From contig VCJN01002992.1 of assembly GCA_006384855.1 (NCBI GenBank), positions 186,001 through 250,000 of the forward strand: a DNA stretch of 64,000 nt, in the 5' to 3' direction. Within the stretch, counting starts at the first letter, position 1; the number at the start of each line of letters is the position of its first letter. Both the position numbers and the translations under genes were made by a program. The notes under the pieces are model-generated. The model searched no databases, was not told where the DNA came from, and saw only the letters and a list, made by a program, of their open reading frames with translations. The DNA comes from Tetraselmis striata (lineage: Eukaryota > Chlorophyta > Chlorodendrophyceae > Chlorodendrales > Chlorodendraceae). Positions 44,690 through 55,142 of the stretch are shown in pieces.

Positions 44690-46712
44690 CCATATCTTCT
44701 GCAAGTCGGTCGCGGGTCGTACCGAGGTACGAGAACACGAATTTATTTCGAACAACCCTCGCGAGTAGGCTTCGCCCGTCCAAGTCGTACACCCCCTCCC
44801 CACCCGTAGGCGGATCTCGGAGAGGCCGACGCAAGGCCGAGGTCGTACATGTAGTATCAATTGCAGCCCCGCCCCCTACACTGCTGCTGCCCGGCGGCGC
44901 TAGCGGCGCTACCGGGATTACAAGTACTAAGGATTACACCGTTAGGGCTACGGTGTAATCCCATGGGGTACAAGCTCCCGTAGGGCTTCCCGGTCGTCGC
45001 ATGATCCAAGGACCCGTCACAACCGGCCATTCGCCCGCTCAACCCCCTGTCGCACCCAGTCGGGCACGGGTCTTTGGGGTTACTAGCGCACACCACGTGG
45101 AGGTGGGAGTGGTGCCGCCGGGGGGCTGCCGCACACATGATCATCCGCTCTTGGTGGGTCGCTGCCTATCGGTGGGCGCCTAGGGGCTACCAACGCCCGC
45201 CACGTGGAAGTGTGGAGGTGGGGGTGGTGCCGCCTGGCCTGCTGCCGCAGCAAGGATCCTCCGCTCATGGTGGGCCGCTGCCCGCGGCGGCGGACGCGGC
45301 GATGAGGTAGGACACCCTTGTTGTCGGTAGGTGCAACGCAAGGAAAATGAAACAATTATCAAAATTATTTGCGTTGTTCGTGTACTGCCGGAACGCATAC
45401 GACCTTAGTCGGAGTGGACAACAACATGGCACCGCCCTAACCCGACGCCTACCTGAGCAGCGGGTCGATGCTGCAACTAGCGGACCAACAACCAGCGGGC
45501 TGCTCGGGGCTCTATGCCGAACTTGGCGCGGAAGATGGAGAAGCCGCGAAGTCGGTGGTAGTATACATGCGGGGCAGCCGAAGGCGGCAGCGGAAGGAGG
45601 CGGGGCTGGAAACAGACGAGGAAGGCATGTAGCCGGAGCTGTAATACACATATATGTCCCCACTATGGTTAGAGATGACATGCCCTAAGAACAACTCGGT
45701 TTGGGCGGCGGAGAGCAGCGAACTAGCATGTTGTAACTCAATTATTTCAATTTCAATTTTCCCGAAACGGCATCACGCGTTGATTGTGTAGTCCCACTAC
45801 CTCGCAATCGCATATCTTCGCATATCCTCGCAGCCTCGCACATATTGTATGTTTCCATTAATAATATAGCTTGCCTCATTTCGTTATTACGCACAATATG
45901 TGATTACATGTGCTAGATGCAACATTCAAGAAATCCATACATAAAATCCAGAAGGAAATCCAGCTATGGGCCACCAGAGGCGGGAACCGCCATGGCAACC
46001 ACCGACCATGCATCGCCACCCGCCACCCGCCGCTCCACGCAGTAGGGACGCTCTCCCCAGCACACGATCCCGGGCCACTCCAATAGCGACGCTAGGCCGA
46101 ATGTGAGGTGGAGGCGCCGACAAATAAGGGGCGTCGAAGAGGTCTCGCAGCAAGGAGCGGAAGTGGGGGGAGGGGGGGGGGGTTCAACCCAGAACGGGGC
46201 GCCACGGGCGGGTAACCGACATGGGCCTCCCAGCGCCTGATCCGCCGACAGCTCGGTCGCGTCCCCTTCCGCCGAACGTAGAAGTCCCTCCCCAGCACAA
46301 CATCCCGGGCCACTCCAATATATAGCGGCACTACGCTGAATGTGAGGTGGAGGGCTGGCGCCGACATGACAGGAAGGGAGAAGGTGCTAAACGAATAGCG
46401 AACGAGAAGTTGACCGGACCAGCAACGACATAAGCCGCCGGTGTCCAGCTCGCACTCCTCCTCCGCGGCAGTAGTGGCAACACGGGCGGGTCCAAGTAAG
46501 GCTACCAACGTGCACGAGCCTCGCCCCCATCCCCATCCGGGGGTGGAGGCGGACGGAGGGCTCGCGATTCAGAGGACCGAGGACGGTCGTCGGGTCCACC
46601 CAGGCAGCGGGTGGGTGGGGGGAGGGTACGCACAATATCAATGTGCCATTTCGTGCCATTCTGGCGTTATGTGTGCGCCCGCCCCAGTATATAAGGGCAA
46701 ATGACCTAAAAG
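44690..46712 (+). repeat. Dispersed repeat family A, copy 2
   Basis: Collinear with 6555-7500 in four patches (44700-44850, 44970-45160, 45290-45400 plus 45770-45890, 46629-46712). Shared words include aacaaccctcgcga, gtagtcccactacct and tgtgcgcccgcc...agtatat. The last patch ends with cagtatataagggcaaatg, a TATA-like box. A segment at 45900-46638 is absent from copy 1. Confidence 0.6.
45900..46626. mobile_element. Segment inserted in repeat A, flanked by 12-bp direct repeats
   Basis: The word tacgcacaatat occurs at 45888-45899 and 46627-46638, and copy 1 of the repeat is uninterrupted there (7405 region). Inside, two related units (about 46045-46120 and 46288-46370) share cgggccactccaata and gaatgtgaggtggag. 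On the minus strand they read IGVARDRVLGRASLL and IGVARDVVLGRDFYV. The second resembles the ILG.DF C-terminal strand of retropepsins, so the insert may hold duplicated protease relics of an LTR element. The class is unresolved. Confidence 0.4.
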
Positions 46713-47419
46713 AGCCCCCCAGTGTGTGCCGTCGTCAGTTGCCTGGCCGCCCGCCTATGGTCGCGCGGTACGAGGTACCGGCACCCGAATCCCCCCTGTC
46801 GGCCATGTATTATCGCGGGGCTAATTTCGTCGCTGAATTATCGTTGGGTTCACTTTTTCGGTCCATGTATTATCGTCGGCTCGCTTTTCTGTCCATATAT
46901 TATCGCGGTATGTCCATAGATTATCGCGGCCCTGTCCGTGTATTATCGCCGCAGCCAACATGTCCGCGGATGCGATGTGTGGTCCGACCACTGCGGTTGT
47001 TGCGACCAAGGTCAACAGCGGCGTCCTTCGAGAAGCCAGATGTCAAAGGCGCTCATGGTGCTGAAGGTGCGATTGGCCGACTTGGCGGCCGCGCGTGTGA
47101 GGACGATGCGGCGGCGGCGGCGGGCGGCGCGCAGCCCGCCGGGCCCGGCGAGGTACGCCGTGACCAGCAGGCGGTTTATAATGCGTCGAGTCGGAGGTTG
47201 ATGAACATGTGGCGGCTGTGCTTGCTTGGCGGCGTCCAGTCAATCGTGGAAGGCCGCCGCCAGCTACCCGTTTTGCCAACGCCGAAACACCCGGCGTCCG
47301 AGAGCCTCCGTGCACCGTGCAACTGTACTCAGGCTCACTGATTTTCAATTTTTTTGGCTGACACGGGTTTTTGCTCAGAGAGTTGTGCATCAAATGAAAA
47401 CCAGCAACCGAATCAACAG

Positions 47420-47420
<1 letters not shown>

Positions 47421-47495
<75 letters not shown>

Positions 47496-47497
47496 GC

Positions 47498-47543
<46 letters not shown>
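47421..47543. repeat. (CA)n microsatellite
   Basis: About 60 CA dinucleotides with two CG interruptions near 47493-47503. It gives spurious His-Thr and Cys-Val frames. Confidence 0.99.
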
Positions 47544-47545
<2 letters not shown>

Positions 47546-47879
47546 ATGTACACGTATGTACACGTTAGCACGGCGTCGCCGTGCAAAACCGGCCCATAGG
47601 CTCATCAAATCAATATATACCATGCGTCCCTAGACTCATCAAATCAATATATATTTCTGCGGACACGGGGTGTTTCTGCTGAAAGGGTTGTGCATCATTG
47701 GACAGGCGGCACCGTTACCCCCCCCCCCCCCCCTCTCCTTCAACAACCCACAGCACACAAATAATGAAATCAAAGATATCACATCCTTCTATGTTCATGT
47801 TCCGATATTGCATGCTGTCATTGCCTCCATCAAGTTATTGTATATCATAGGTGCACCCCTCTCACACACACATGTTTGT

Positions 47880-49870
47880 GTCAAATTTATGCCGGGTTCT
47901 AGGCGCTTGGCAGTGGTTGTTGTCACCATTGGGTGCTTGGCGCTGGGTGATGGGCGCTGGGTGCTGGCCGCTGGGTGCAGAGGGCTGTCCGTTGGCGGCC
48001 GCTGCGGGCTAGCCGCCGGGTGCATGGGGCTGGCCGCTGGCCGCTGGCCGACGCTCGCCGCTGGGGGCTCGCCGCCGGATGTCTAGGGGCTGGCCGCTGG
48101 CCACTAGATGCTGGCCGATGAGTGCCGGGGGCTCACCGCCTGGTGCTTGTAGTTCATCTATGTTGCCTCCGGCCACGCCATCAACATGATGTCATGTCCC
48201 GCTCGCGCTGCCTACACCACTACTAGCGCCATCTTCACTCCACGTGTTGCCCCTGGTTCCGACATGCCCTCCACGTAGTGAACCTCGGAGCTGCTCGACC
48301 CTTTGCGATAGGTAGTAAGCTACCATGCCTTGCTGTATCCTCTCCGCCTCTTATGTAACCGCTTCTTCTGCCTTGGCCTCTATCTCCTTGTGCTTGAGGT
48401 TATTCAGATTGGCCTTCAGGGGCTTGAGGAGAGGGGCAAAATTGTAGCATGGAGCGTCGGCCAGCCGCTTTGTCATGTTGACGAGGTCTTGCCTCCGGAG
48501 TTTGCCAAGCGCAACCCGTGTAGTGTCGCCAGTACGGTTGGCGATGAAATCCTGCGTTTGTGGGGAGCACGCATTGGCCTATTGAGGTCGCATCTTTTGT
48601 AACGATTGTAAATTGATAGCACTATTGCCACTTGAAGCAGCTACATCAACTATAACATGTGTTAGGTGGGACATTGCAATAGCACGCACCCTAAATATGT
48701 TTACACCCTTTATACTTTGCAAGGCTTTGGAGATGTCCTGAGGGTGCTCCCGCCTTACAAGCATGATTTGGTTACCTGATGCGAGGCATTCCTCCACGCG
48801 CTTGAGCTGTACTTCCAGTTTCTTGGTAGCGGTTTTGACTTCTACCTCGATCATCCTTGCCTTGTTGGCTTTGGCCTGCGTCCGCGCAAAGGTTGGGCGC
48901 AAGTCGATTCTGGGCTGATGTGAATCAAATTATATATATGCCGAGTTAAGTTCCATTTAATTAGTAGGCTTATAAAAGTCAAGACAGTCAAGTCAAGTCA
49001 TAAACAATCCCCTTAATACGCGGATAACATAACTTCTTACGCATAATTGACTTAACTCATCAGCAGCGATAAATATAAACGAGCGAGTGCTTGACAAGAG
49101 TGTGCATCATGCGGTATGTGACAATGCAACAAACTTATGCCGCACCTTTCTGGCTGCCTTTGCATCTTTCAGAGCTGCCTTGGCGTGCTCGAGCCTTCCT
49201 TCAAGCTCCTTGAGCTCGGTTATTCCCTGGACATTGGGCGTTGGAGAGGGTATTCTGTCACAATCATATAGCACTTTCACCGAGGCCGCTTGGCAAAGAC
49301 ATGCGCAGGCACGCATATACTTGAAGAAAGCTCAAGTGCAAGGCGCTAGTGAAGACCGCGCCTTAAAATGAGGCTACGGCCTCCATAGCTGCCTATTGAT
49401 GACCCGCTAGGCAGGTTATCCATCGGCCTGCAAACTTCACATTGATGACGCCGCAGACCTGCCATAGATTTGCCTCGTCCACAGCACGCCTTTTCTTGTT
49501 TTAACTGAATAACAAGCATGTGCTATCGTAAGTAGGGCGTGGTGGAACGCCGGTGATGGCGGGGCAAGCATTTTGAGTTTTCTTGGACGGGTGGACACGA
49601 CTACACGAGTCGTTGACCGTAACGAACACTGGCAGCCGTGCTCTTACCTTCAAGACGACACAGTTTTCGGACACGGCGGAAGGCAAGAAATCACCCCCGT
49701 TCGTAGCCACAGGCTTGCGTGATGGTTTTGCTGCGCCGCGTGCTCCTCCTCCCAGCGTTCCTTTATTGTGCTTGTCGGTTTGCCCGGTCCGTCCCTTAAT
49801 ATTGCCTCCTCGGCATGTTCCCTTCCCATCGTGCGCAAGCCAACGTGATCACCGGCACCCCGTGACATAG
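47880..49870 (-). pseudogene. Decayed multi-exon coiled-coil gene of the 3.3-kb TIR element
   Basis: Several minus-strand segments look coding in order: 49870-49500 (STIKERWEEEHAAQQ; frame change; LPSAVSENCVVLKVRARLP), 49316-49107 (ELKELEGRLEHAKAALKDAK, coiled coil), 48902 to about 48777 (KKLEVQLKRVEECLAS followed by a GTAACC donor), and about 48556-47880. The last reads DFIANRTGDTTRVALGKL and LKANLNNLKHKEIEAKAEE into Pro/Ser/Gln-rich repeats (ASGQP.AP), but has three in-frame stops. The exon-to-exon phases could not all be matched. No transposase catalytic motif is seen. Probably the element's own non-catalytic protein or cargo, now inactive. Confidence 0.4.
47935..48150. repeat. Degenerate GCTGG-based minisatellite
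   Basis: Roughly 10-mer units such as gctgggtgct and gctggccgct. On the minus strand they give the Pro/Ser/Gln-rich repeats at the end of the pseudogene. Confidence 0.7.
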
Positions 49871-50525
49871 CCCTCGCATTTCCTGCATGCCCTATAATGC
49901 TGGTGACAATAACCGGGACTGCGTTGCCAGGAGGGCTGCCGGCGGTGCCTGTGGCCGCGCGTGGTAGGAATCGTTAGTGTGGAAGGTGCAAGCATCATCG
50001 CGCAATAATCCACGGCACGCTTGACGATAATACATGGGCCCGGGACGATAATACAGGGGCCGGGAAAGATAATACACGGACCGTATTTTCGGGCCTTAAC
50101 ACAGGGCGATAATACATGGCCGACAGGGGGGGGGGTACGGGTTTCAAAATTGAGTCTGGTTTTGCCAAAAAGGTCGCGCAGCCTGTTTTACACGGACAAG
50201 AGCCGAAATTGGCAGGAAGGTTAAGTGAAAGCGTGGAGGGAAAACGGAGTCAGGGGGGGCGCTGCGTGTAACGCAGCGAAAAGTGGAAGATGACAGGCTC
50301 AGTTGTTTTGGCTGCTTTTATGTCTACTCGTGCTGCACCCAAAAAGGGCGCAACGACAGGTGCCTAGTTCCCGTACCATTGAGCAGTACTTGTAGCCGAA
50401 AAGCGGTTAGGAAAAGGGAGGAAACCCCATAAACTAGTTTAGATCATTTCAAAGCTGAGTCTGGTTTTGCCAGTGACGAGCGAACGGAGAGAGCGGTGGA
50501 TTGACGGAGAAGGGGTAGCGTCAGA

Positions 50526-51673
50526 TCATGAAGGGGCCACTGGGAAGGCCACCGTTGCGGAGTCTTGTTGGACTTGGAAGTGGCGGAGGGGCGCGATGTG
50601 ACCGAAGAAGAACCACGCGCCACGCGAAGGAAGAACTACGTTGGGGTCGATGTAGTCCATAACGACGTCGGAGTTAGTGGTCCAGCCGTCTTGGTAGCGA
50701 ATGTGGGACAGTGGAGCTCCGATGGCGTTAGCCGCAGACGCTGCTCCCTTGCGAAGGCTGTGTGAGCTCCGGAAGTGCCGGCGGGAGGGGCAGCACCGAC
50801 AAGACGAACGGTTGTAGAGAGCCAGTCCGACATTGTAGCGGCGGTCCAAGATTTGTACTGCTCGCTTGGGGTGACCGCCCAAAAGTTTGTCTCGGCCAAG
50901 GCAACATAAACCAAGAGGACATACTGTACGTGGTCGATGAAGTGGTGCAGGAGACGTGCAACGCGGGGGTGTTCTGACACTGGAAGGAGCAGCACGCGCA
51001 GGTCGTCGGGGCCCACTGCAACTGGTCGCTTTGTCAGAGCGCGGCCTTTCTCGCGGTACACCTGCAGGATAATGTTGTAATCGTCGACATGCACATCCCG
51101 CACTCGGCAAGACACGCCAGTAAGGCCCATGGCAAAGAACATGAAGTTGACAACCGAGGCCACGAGGGCTTGGAAGTTGTACTGGTACTTTGGGGTGGGA
51201 GCAAATACAATCAACTATGCATACTCGACAAAGCTGTAAGCGACATCAGCAGGCAAAGGGACTCGCAAAGGGGCAGCCTCCAGGCGGCGCTGCCGTAGCA
51301 TTAGCCCACGACGAGCTGCGGTAAGGTGCAAGCTGTCCTTGGCGATCGGATCGAGGTTGTGCAGCTCGAAGAACGTGCTGATTGTGGACATGTAGGGATG
51401 CAACGACTGAGCCCCAATGTGTCCTCGCTCACCAACCCAAGCAACGCACCGGGCGACGGTACCAGTGATCGCCTCAAGCGGGCTGATGTTCTCGGAGTCG
51501 TTGCGGAACTTCGCGAACTCAGAGAGTCTGCTAGCGTAGCTCTTGAGGGTCTGCGCGGTGAGGGAACTGGAGAGTAGATCGAGGGTCCGTTGTCCCAACT
51601 CGTCTGAGCCGAATGCGTCATGCAAGCGGAGCGAAGCAGCCCGAGGGGCAACAGCTTCGGGTTCGTCAATTAC
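50526..51673 (-). pseudogene. Tyrosine recombinase (DIRS/Crypton type), two lesions
   Basis: From the codon after TAA 51674-51676 the frame reads a core-binding domain (LTAQTLKSYASRLSEFAKF, HPYMSTISTFFELHNL). After an in-frame TAG (51215-51217) it reads the catalytic domain: a first Arg region (FFAMGLTGVSCRVRDVHVDD), a hairpin with EKGR, then, after a 2-bp slip in CACAC near 50765, the HxxR box HSLRKGAASAANAIG, the Trp of QDGWTTNS and the nucleophile Tyr in VMDYIDP (codon 50652-50654). Spacing and residues fit a family that joins DNA through a 3'-phosphotyrosine. No Met starts the frame; it is continuous with ORF1 except for the TAA. Otherwise complete, thus recently inactivated. Confidence 0.85.
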
Positions 51674-53120
51674 TTAAGTGCGGCGCTTGGCGGACAGAGA
51701 AACAGAGGGGCGGTTTCTCTTAGCAAAATACTCGGCATCAGCGGTTAGGTTTTCGGCGGTCGGCCGGTAGTTGCTGGACGGGTTTGCCACAGCATCAGTA
51801 CGGGTTTGCGGGGCTAGGTTCAGGTAGGAGGGCCGCCCCGCGCGCCCTTGGCGCTCGTAGCGCCTGCCACGCACGTAACGTACACGCACGAAGCTTGGTC
51901 GTTGCGAACCAGTTGTAACAACCGACTGACGCAGCGGTGAGATGGTACGGGAGGCGGTTTGTTGAGCCACCATGAGCAGGTGTGCGGATGGTTGAGCCGC
52001 ACTCGGCTGTAGCTGTAAGAAGCGCCGCATAGAGGAAGGTCTAAATGAAGTCTGTAAGGTGGAGGGGGGTATGGTCCTGACACATGGCGCTCATCCCGTC
52101 GTTGAGCTGCTAGCGTTCGCTTTGCGGCGGTCACCGAAAGGTGGCCTCGCAAAGCGCCAGTAGCTCCGACGAAAGGCGCCCCACACCGTCACTCGTGCTC
52201 ACCTTCGCGGCTACGCCCACGACCGCCACCACGCCCACGTCTCCGCCCGCGCCTTGCAGCCGCTGCCGCTACTCGAACAGTAGCGGTTGCTTTGGCGCTG
52301 CTGGCAACTGTCGCCTCGAAGACGCGACGCTCGTAGTCCCTCATGAGGTCCCCAAAAATCGCAGAACCTAGGTGCTCAAAAGCATGCTGAAAATGCTGGG
52401 CTCGCAGCACGTCCAAAACACCTTGATCACTGTGCACGCGTTTGACCTCATTAAGCCTTCGTTAGAAGGCCAAAAGAAAGCGAAACGAATGTCGATGGCT
52501 TCGGCGTGATTCCGAGCACGTGCGAGGTAGGGGGTGAAGTCTTGATTTGCATCTGGGACGTAAGGTAGCAGCTCGTCGAGAGCTACAACAAGTGCGGCCA
52601 TGTGGGCGCCGAAACACGACATCCAAAGATACTCCTCCCGGGCCGGCAGACGCCGGTCATCCTGCTTGAGGTATACTCTTTCGTTAGGTCGGTGCTCAGG
52701 GGGAAGAGTCCAAGCACTCGGCTGACCAGTCGAACGGCCTCATAACCAGACTCTGCTCGTTGTAGTAGTTATGTAGTAGTTATGTAGTAGTTACGTAGCC
52801 GCGCGGTAGTCGTCCTCGTCAGTCACGGATTTTGCTCCGACACGGCCGCCCTGGGCTAGCTCTAGCAAGTCGGGGCGCCCTGCGGCTCCCCGGCTGCCTG
52901 TCGGTTGTCCCGTGATGCGCTACCCCGAGCCGGAGCCATGTGCCCCGTCTGCATCAAGAACACGGTCACGAGCCGTCGATTTAGCCAAGGATGTTGCAAG
53001 CTCGCGCATCAATGTAGACTGGGCCGGCACGTCTGCTTGAAGCGATTCGAGCGTCGGCTCAACGACGGGTTCTTCTCCATCTGACTTAGTAACGCACGGA
53101 CGTACGGAGGAGAATTTCAC
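51674..53120 (-). pseudogene. Gag-like ORF1 region of the recombinase element
   Basis: Protein-like pieces in several minus frames: 53120-52920 (acidic; LMRELATSLAKSTARDRVLD), 52622-52368 (ALDELLPYVPDANQDFTPYL, RNHAEAIDIRFAFFW), 52437-52189 (VLRAQHFQHAFEHLGSAIFG, then an Arg/Gly-rich tail RRGRRRGRGGGRGR) and 52030-51674. Helical core plus RGG-type basic tail resembles ORF1/gag proteins of YR retroelements. Its last segment ends at TAA directly in frame with the recombinase. Frameshifts separate the other pieces. Confidence 0.45.
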
Positions 53121-53344
53121 ACACGGGTGGTGAGCCGGGTGTGGTCTTGAACAACCTTGGGTGACCTTGCTCGCAACAGGTTAGTTACGCGACAGTTTTA
53201 ACATCGCTGCGTGTAACGCGCAGCGAAAACTGGAAGATGGCAGGCTCAGCTGTTATGGCTACTTGTATGTCTACTCGTGCTGCACCCAAAAAGGGCGTAA
53301 TGACAGGTGCCTAGTTCCCGTACCACTGAGCAGCACCTACCACA

Positions 53345-53670
53345 CCGGTTCGCGTAGATACTCGATCGTTTCTGAAGACCGGGAACGGGTCTCAAATCCG
53401 AGATGTGTAGCTGGCAACGTTTTTTGGCTACGTGGCACGCGCTACGTGCGTATTATTAGCACGTGACCACTCGCGCTCTTCCCTCATCATCCCGCCGTCA
53501 ACCCCATCCCTGCCCGCGACACACAAGACGAGGCACCCGAAGACCACCATATGCCTACGTCAGCGCACTGCTACCGCGGTATGCGCGTCATGGTGCCGGC
53601 CGGTGTGTCCGAGCGGCATCGGTGGGACAGGATGGGTTGCTTGGCGACACGGGTGGTCACGTGGGGTCTG
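53345..53670 (+). repeat. Direct duplication, copy 1 (with 54170-54520)
   Basis: About 330 bp matching 54170-54520 in the same orientation, sharing tccgagatgtgtag, cgtgcgtattattag, tcatcatcccgccgtca and ggtgccggccggtgtg. Non-coding. The two copies bracket tRNA-Lys copy 2. Confidence 0.85.
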
Positions 53671-54005
53671 AGTTTTGATGAAATGACGTTATATTTGACT
53701 GTATGAACCGGATACTAAAATAACCAGTACTTGCACTCGTTTCGGTATGTTGCATCTCAGGATTGTGACATTGCGGCACATGGCTTTAACCCCCGCAGGA
53801 TTTCATTTAGCGCGTACCCGGGGAACCGGTGTGGCAGCCGAAAAGCGGTTAGGGAAAGGGAGGAAACCCCGTAAACTAGGTTAGATCATATCGCTACCGG
53901 TAGTGTTCCAATGCGTAGGAATTGTTGGAGCGCATCAGGCGGGAAAAGGCATTTTGGTCAGATGGGCAATTTCGTGTCGCATCTCGGATGCGGGGCGGCT
54001 TTCAC

Positions 54006-54078
54006 CGCCCGAGGTGGGGCTCGAACCCACGACCACAAGGTTAAGAGCCTTGCGCTCTACCAACTGAGCTACCCGGGC
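54006..54078 (-). tRNA. tRNA-Lys (CTT), copy 2
   Basis: Identical over all 73 nt to the gene at 11406-11478. The 3' flank is also conserved for about 32 nt, whereas the 5' flank matches for only 4 nt. The downstream hairpin keeps its CGCATC/GATGCG stem while the loop differs (CGA against CAG). It lies between the copies of a 330-bp duplication, downstream of the recombinase element. Confidence 0.95.
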
Positions 54079-54169
54079 ATGCGACAATATATCGCAATAA
54101 CGTTTGTTATTGTTTTTAAAGTGACAGATCAGCGCGGCGCGGCACTTAAAAGTTTTTACACTTCCGGTT

Positions 54170-54520
54170 CGCGTACCCGCCGTAGGTAGCGAGTACTCGT
54201 TTATCAGCCGTAGACGAGGTAGTGGGCGGGTCTAAAATCCGAGATGTGTAGTTCGCAACTCTTTTTGGCTCCGTGGCACGGGTTACGTGCGTATTATTAG
54301 GACGTGACTGCTCGCGCTCCTACCTCATCATCCCGCCGTCAGCCCCAGTATCCCTACCCGCGACATCACAAGAGGAGCCATCTCAAGCCCACATATGCCT
54401 ATGTTGGCGCGCTGTTACCGCAGTATGCGCGTAATGGTGCCGGCCGGTGTGATCCTATCGGCCGATCGGTGGGACGGTGGGACGGGATGTGTTGACGAGA
54501 CGGGTGGTCACGTGGACGCT
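54170..54520 (+). repeat. Direct duplication, copy 2
   Basis: Matches 53345-53670. A shorter related pair lies further right: tttcggtatgttgcatctc near 53750 and tttcggtatgctgcatctc near 54993. Confidence 0.85.
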
Positions 54521-54524
54521 GAAT

Positions 54525-55135
54525 TTGACGTTTATTATGTTCGACTGTATCAACCGGATAATAGCGACTAATCCCAAATCATTAATGGTCGTTAATATCT
54601 TTTTGGTTACAGGGAGAGCGTCCAGAGAATGCACGCAAATTACTGGGGGAGGAAAGAGCCAAGATTTAAGCAGAACCCTCTTAGCGACGGGCCGCGGGGC
54701 CCGGCGATGCGGCAGGTAATTGTCGGCCCGCCGGCCTAAAAGATCTTCCGCCGAAGCCGAAGGGACGGCTTCCGGTGTGCCGACAGAGATATTCGGCGAG
54801 AAATATGTGCAGTGCCACAGAAAGCTTCGCAGTCCACTTCCGTATCCAGTGGGCAACCAGGGCGGCTGGCCGGAGCTCACGCCACGAGGGGGGTTGCTTC
54901 AGGTGGCCGCTTGCGATGCCGCGCTCCGCAAGCTCCTTGAGTAGAGCGAGCAGGTGCTCGCCCAGACGCCCGCCCTCCTCGACGACGTACTTGTTTCGGT
55001 ATGCTGCATCTCCGGATTGTGGCCCCGTTGCACACGGCATGGAGGATTACCAGTACGGGTACACGGTACATTTATCGAGTACCCGCGGCGATGGACTGCG
55101 GTATTTACACTACGGTCCAAAATTAATGGTATGCG
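54525..55135. other. No gene supported
   Basis: A minus frame at 55040-54681 (GEHLLALLKELAERGIASGH) is helix-like but unplaced; it may be a further relic of the neighbouring elements. Confidence 0.3.
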
Positions 55136-55142
55136 AACTTTA

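Larger units (their letters stand above)
46791..50135. mobile_element. 3.3-kb TIR element with subterminal repeats
   Basis: Ends are inverted: cccccctgtcggccatgtat at 46791 and its complement at 50106-50135, about 25 bp perfect plus C/G runs. Beyond the tips both ends carry four to six copies of a subterminal word, CC(A/G)TGTATTATCG: 46804-46955 on plus, 50020-50118 on minus. Such subterminal arrays are typical transposase-binding sites of DNA transposons. The C/G runs at the tips hide any target duplication, so the superfamily is not assigned. Inside are decayed minus-strand exons, a CA microsatellite and a GCTGG minisatellite. Confidence 0.7.
50260..53336 (-). mobile_element. Tyrosine-recombinase element between direct repeats, no RT
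   Basis: Direct repeats of about 130 bp (50260-50388 and 53205-53336; both from cgctgcgtgtaacg through cgtgctgcacccaaaaaggg to gagcag) bound a 3.08-kb unit. Inside, read leftward, come gag-like ORF1 parts and a tyrosine recombinase. DIRS, Ngaro and VIPER retroelements combine gag, RT/RNase H and such a recombinase; Crypton elements have the recombinase but lack terminal repeats of this kind. Here there is no room for or trace of RT. It could be an internally deleted DIRS-like copy or another arrangement. Confidence 0.7.

Noticed and set aside
47043..47623. Cys-Val and His-Thr repeat proteins
   Set aside because: Direct translation of the CA microsatellite.
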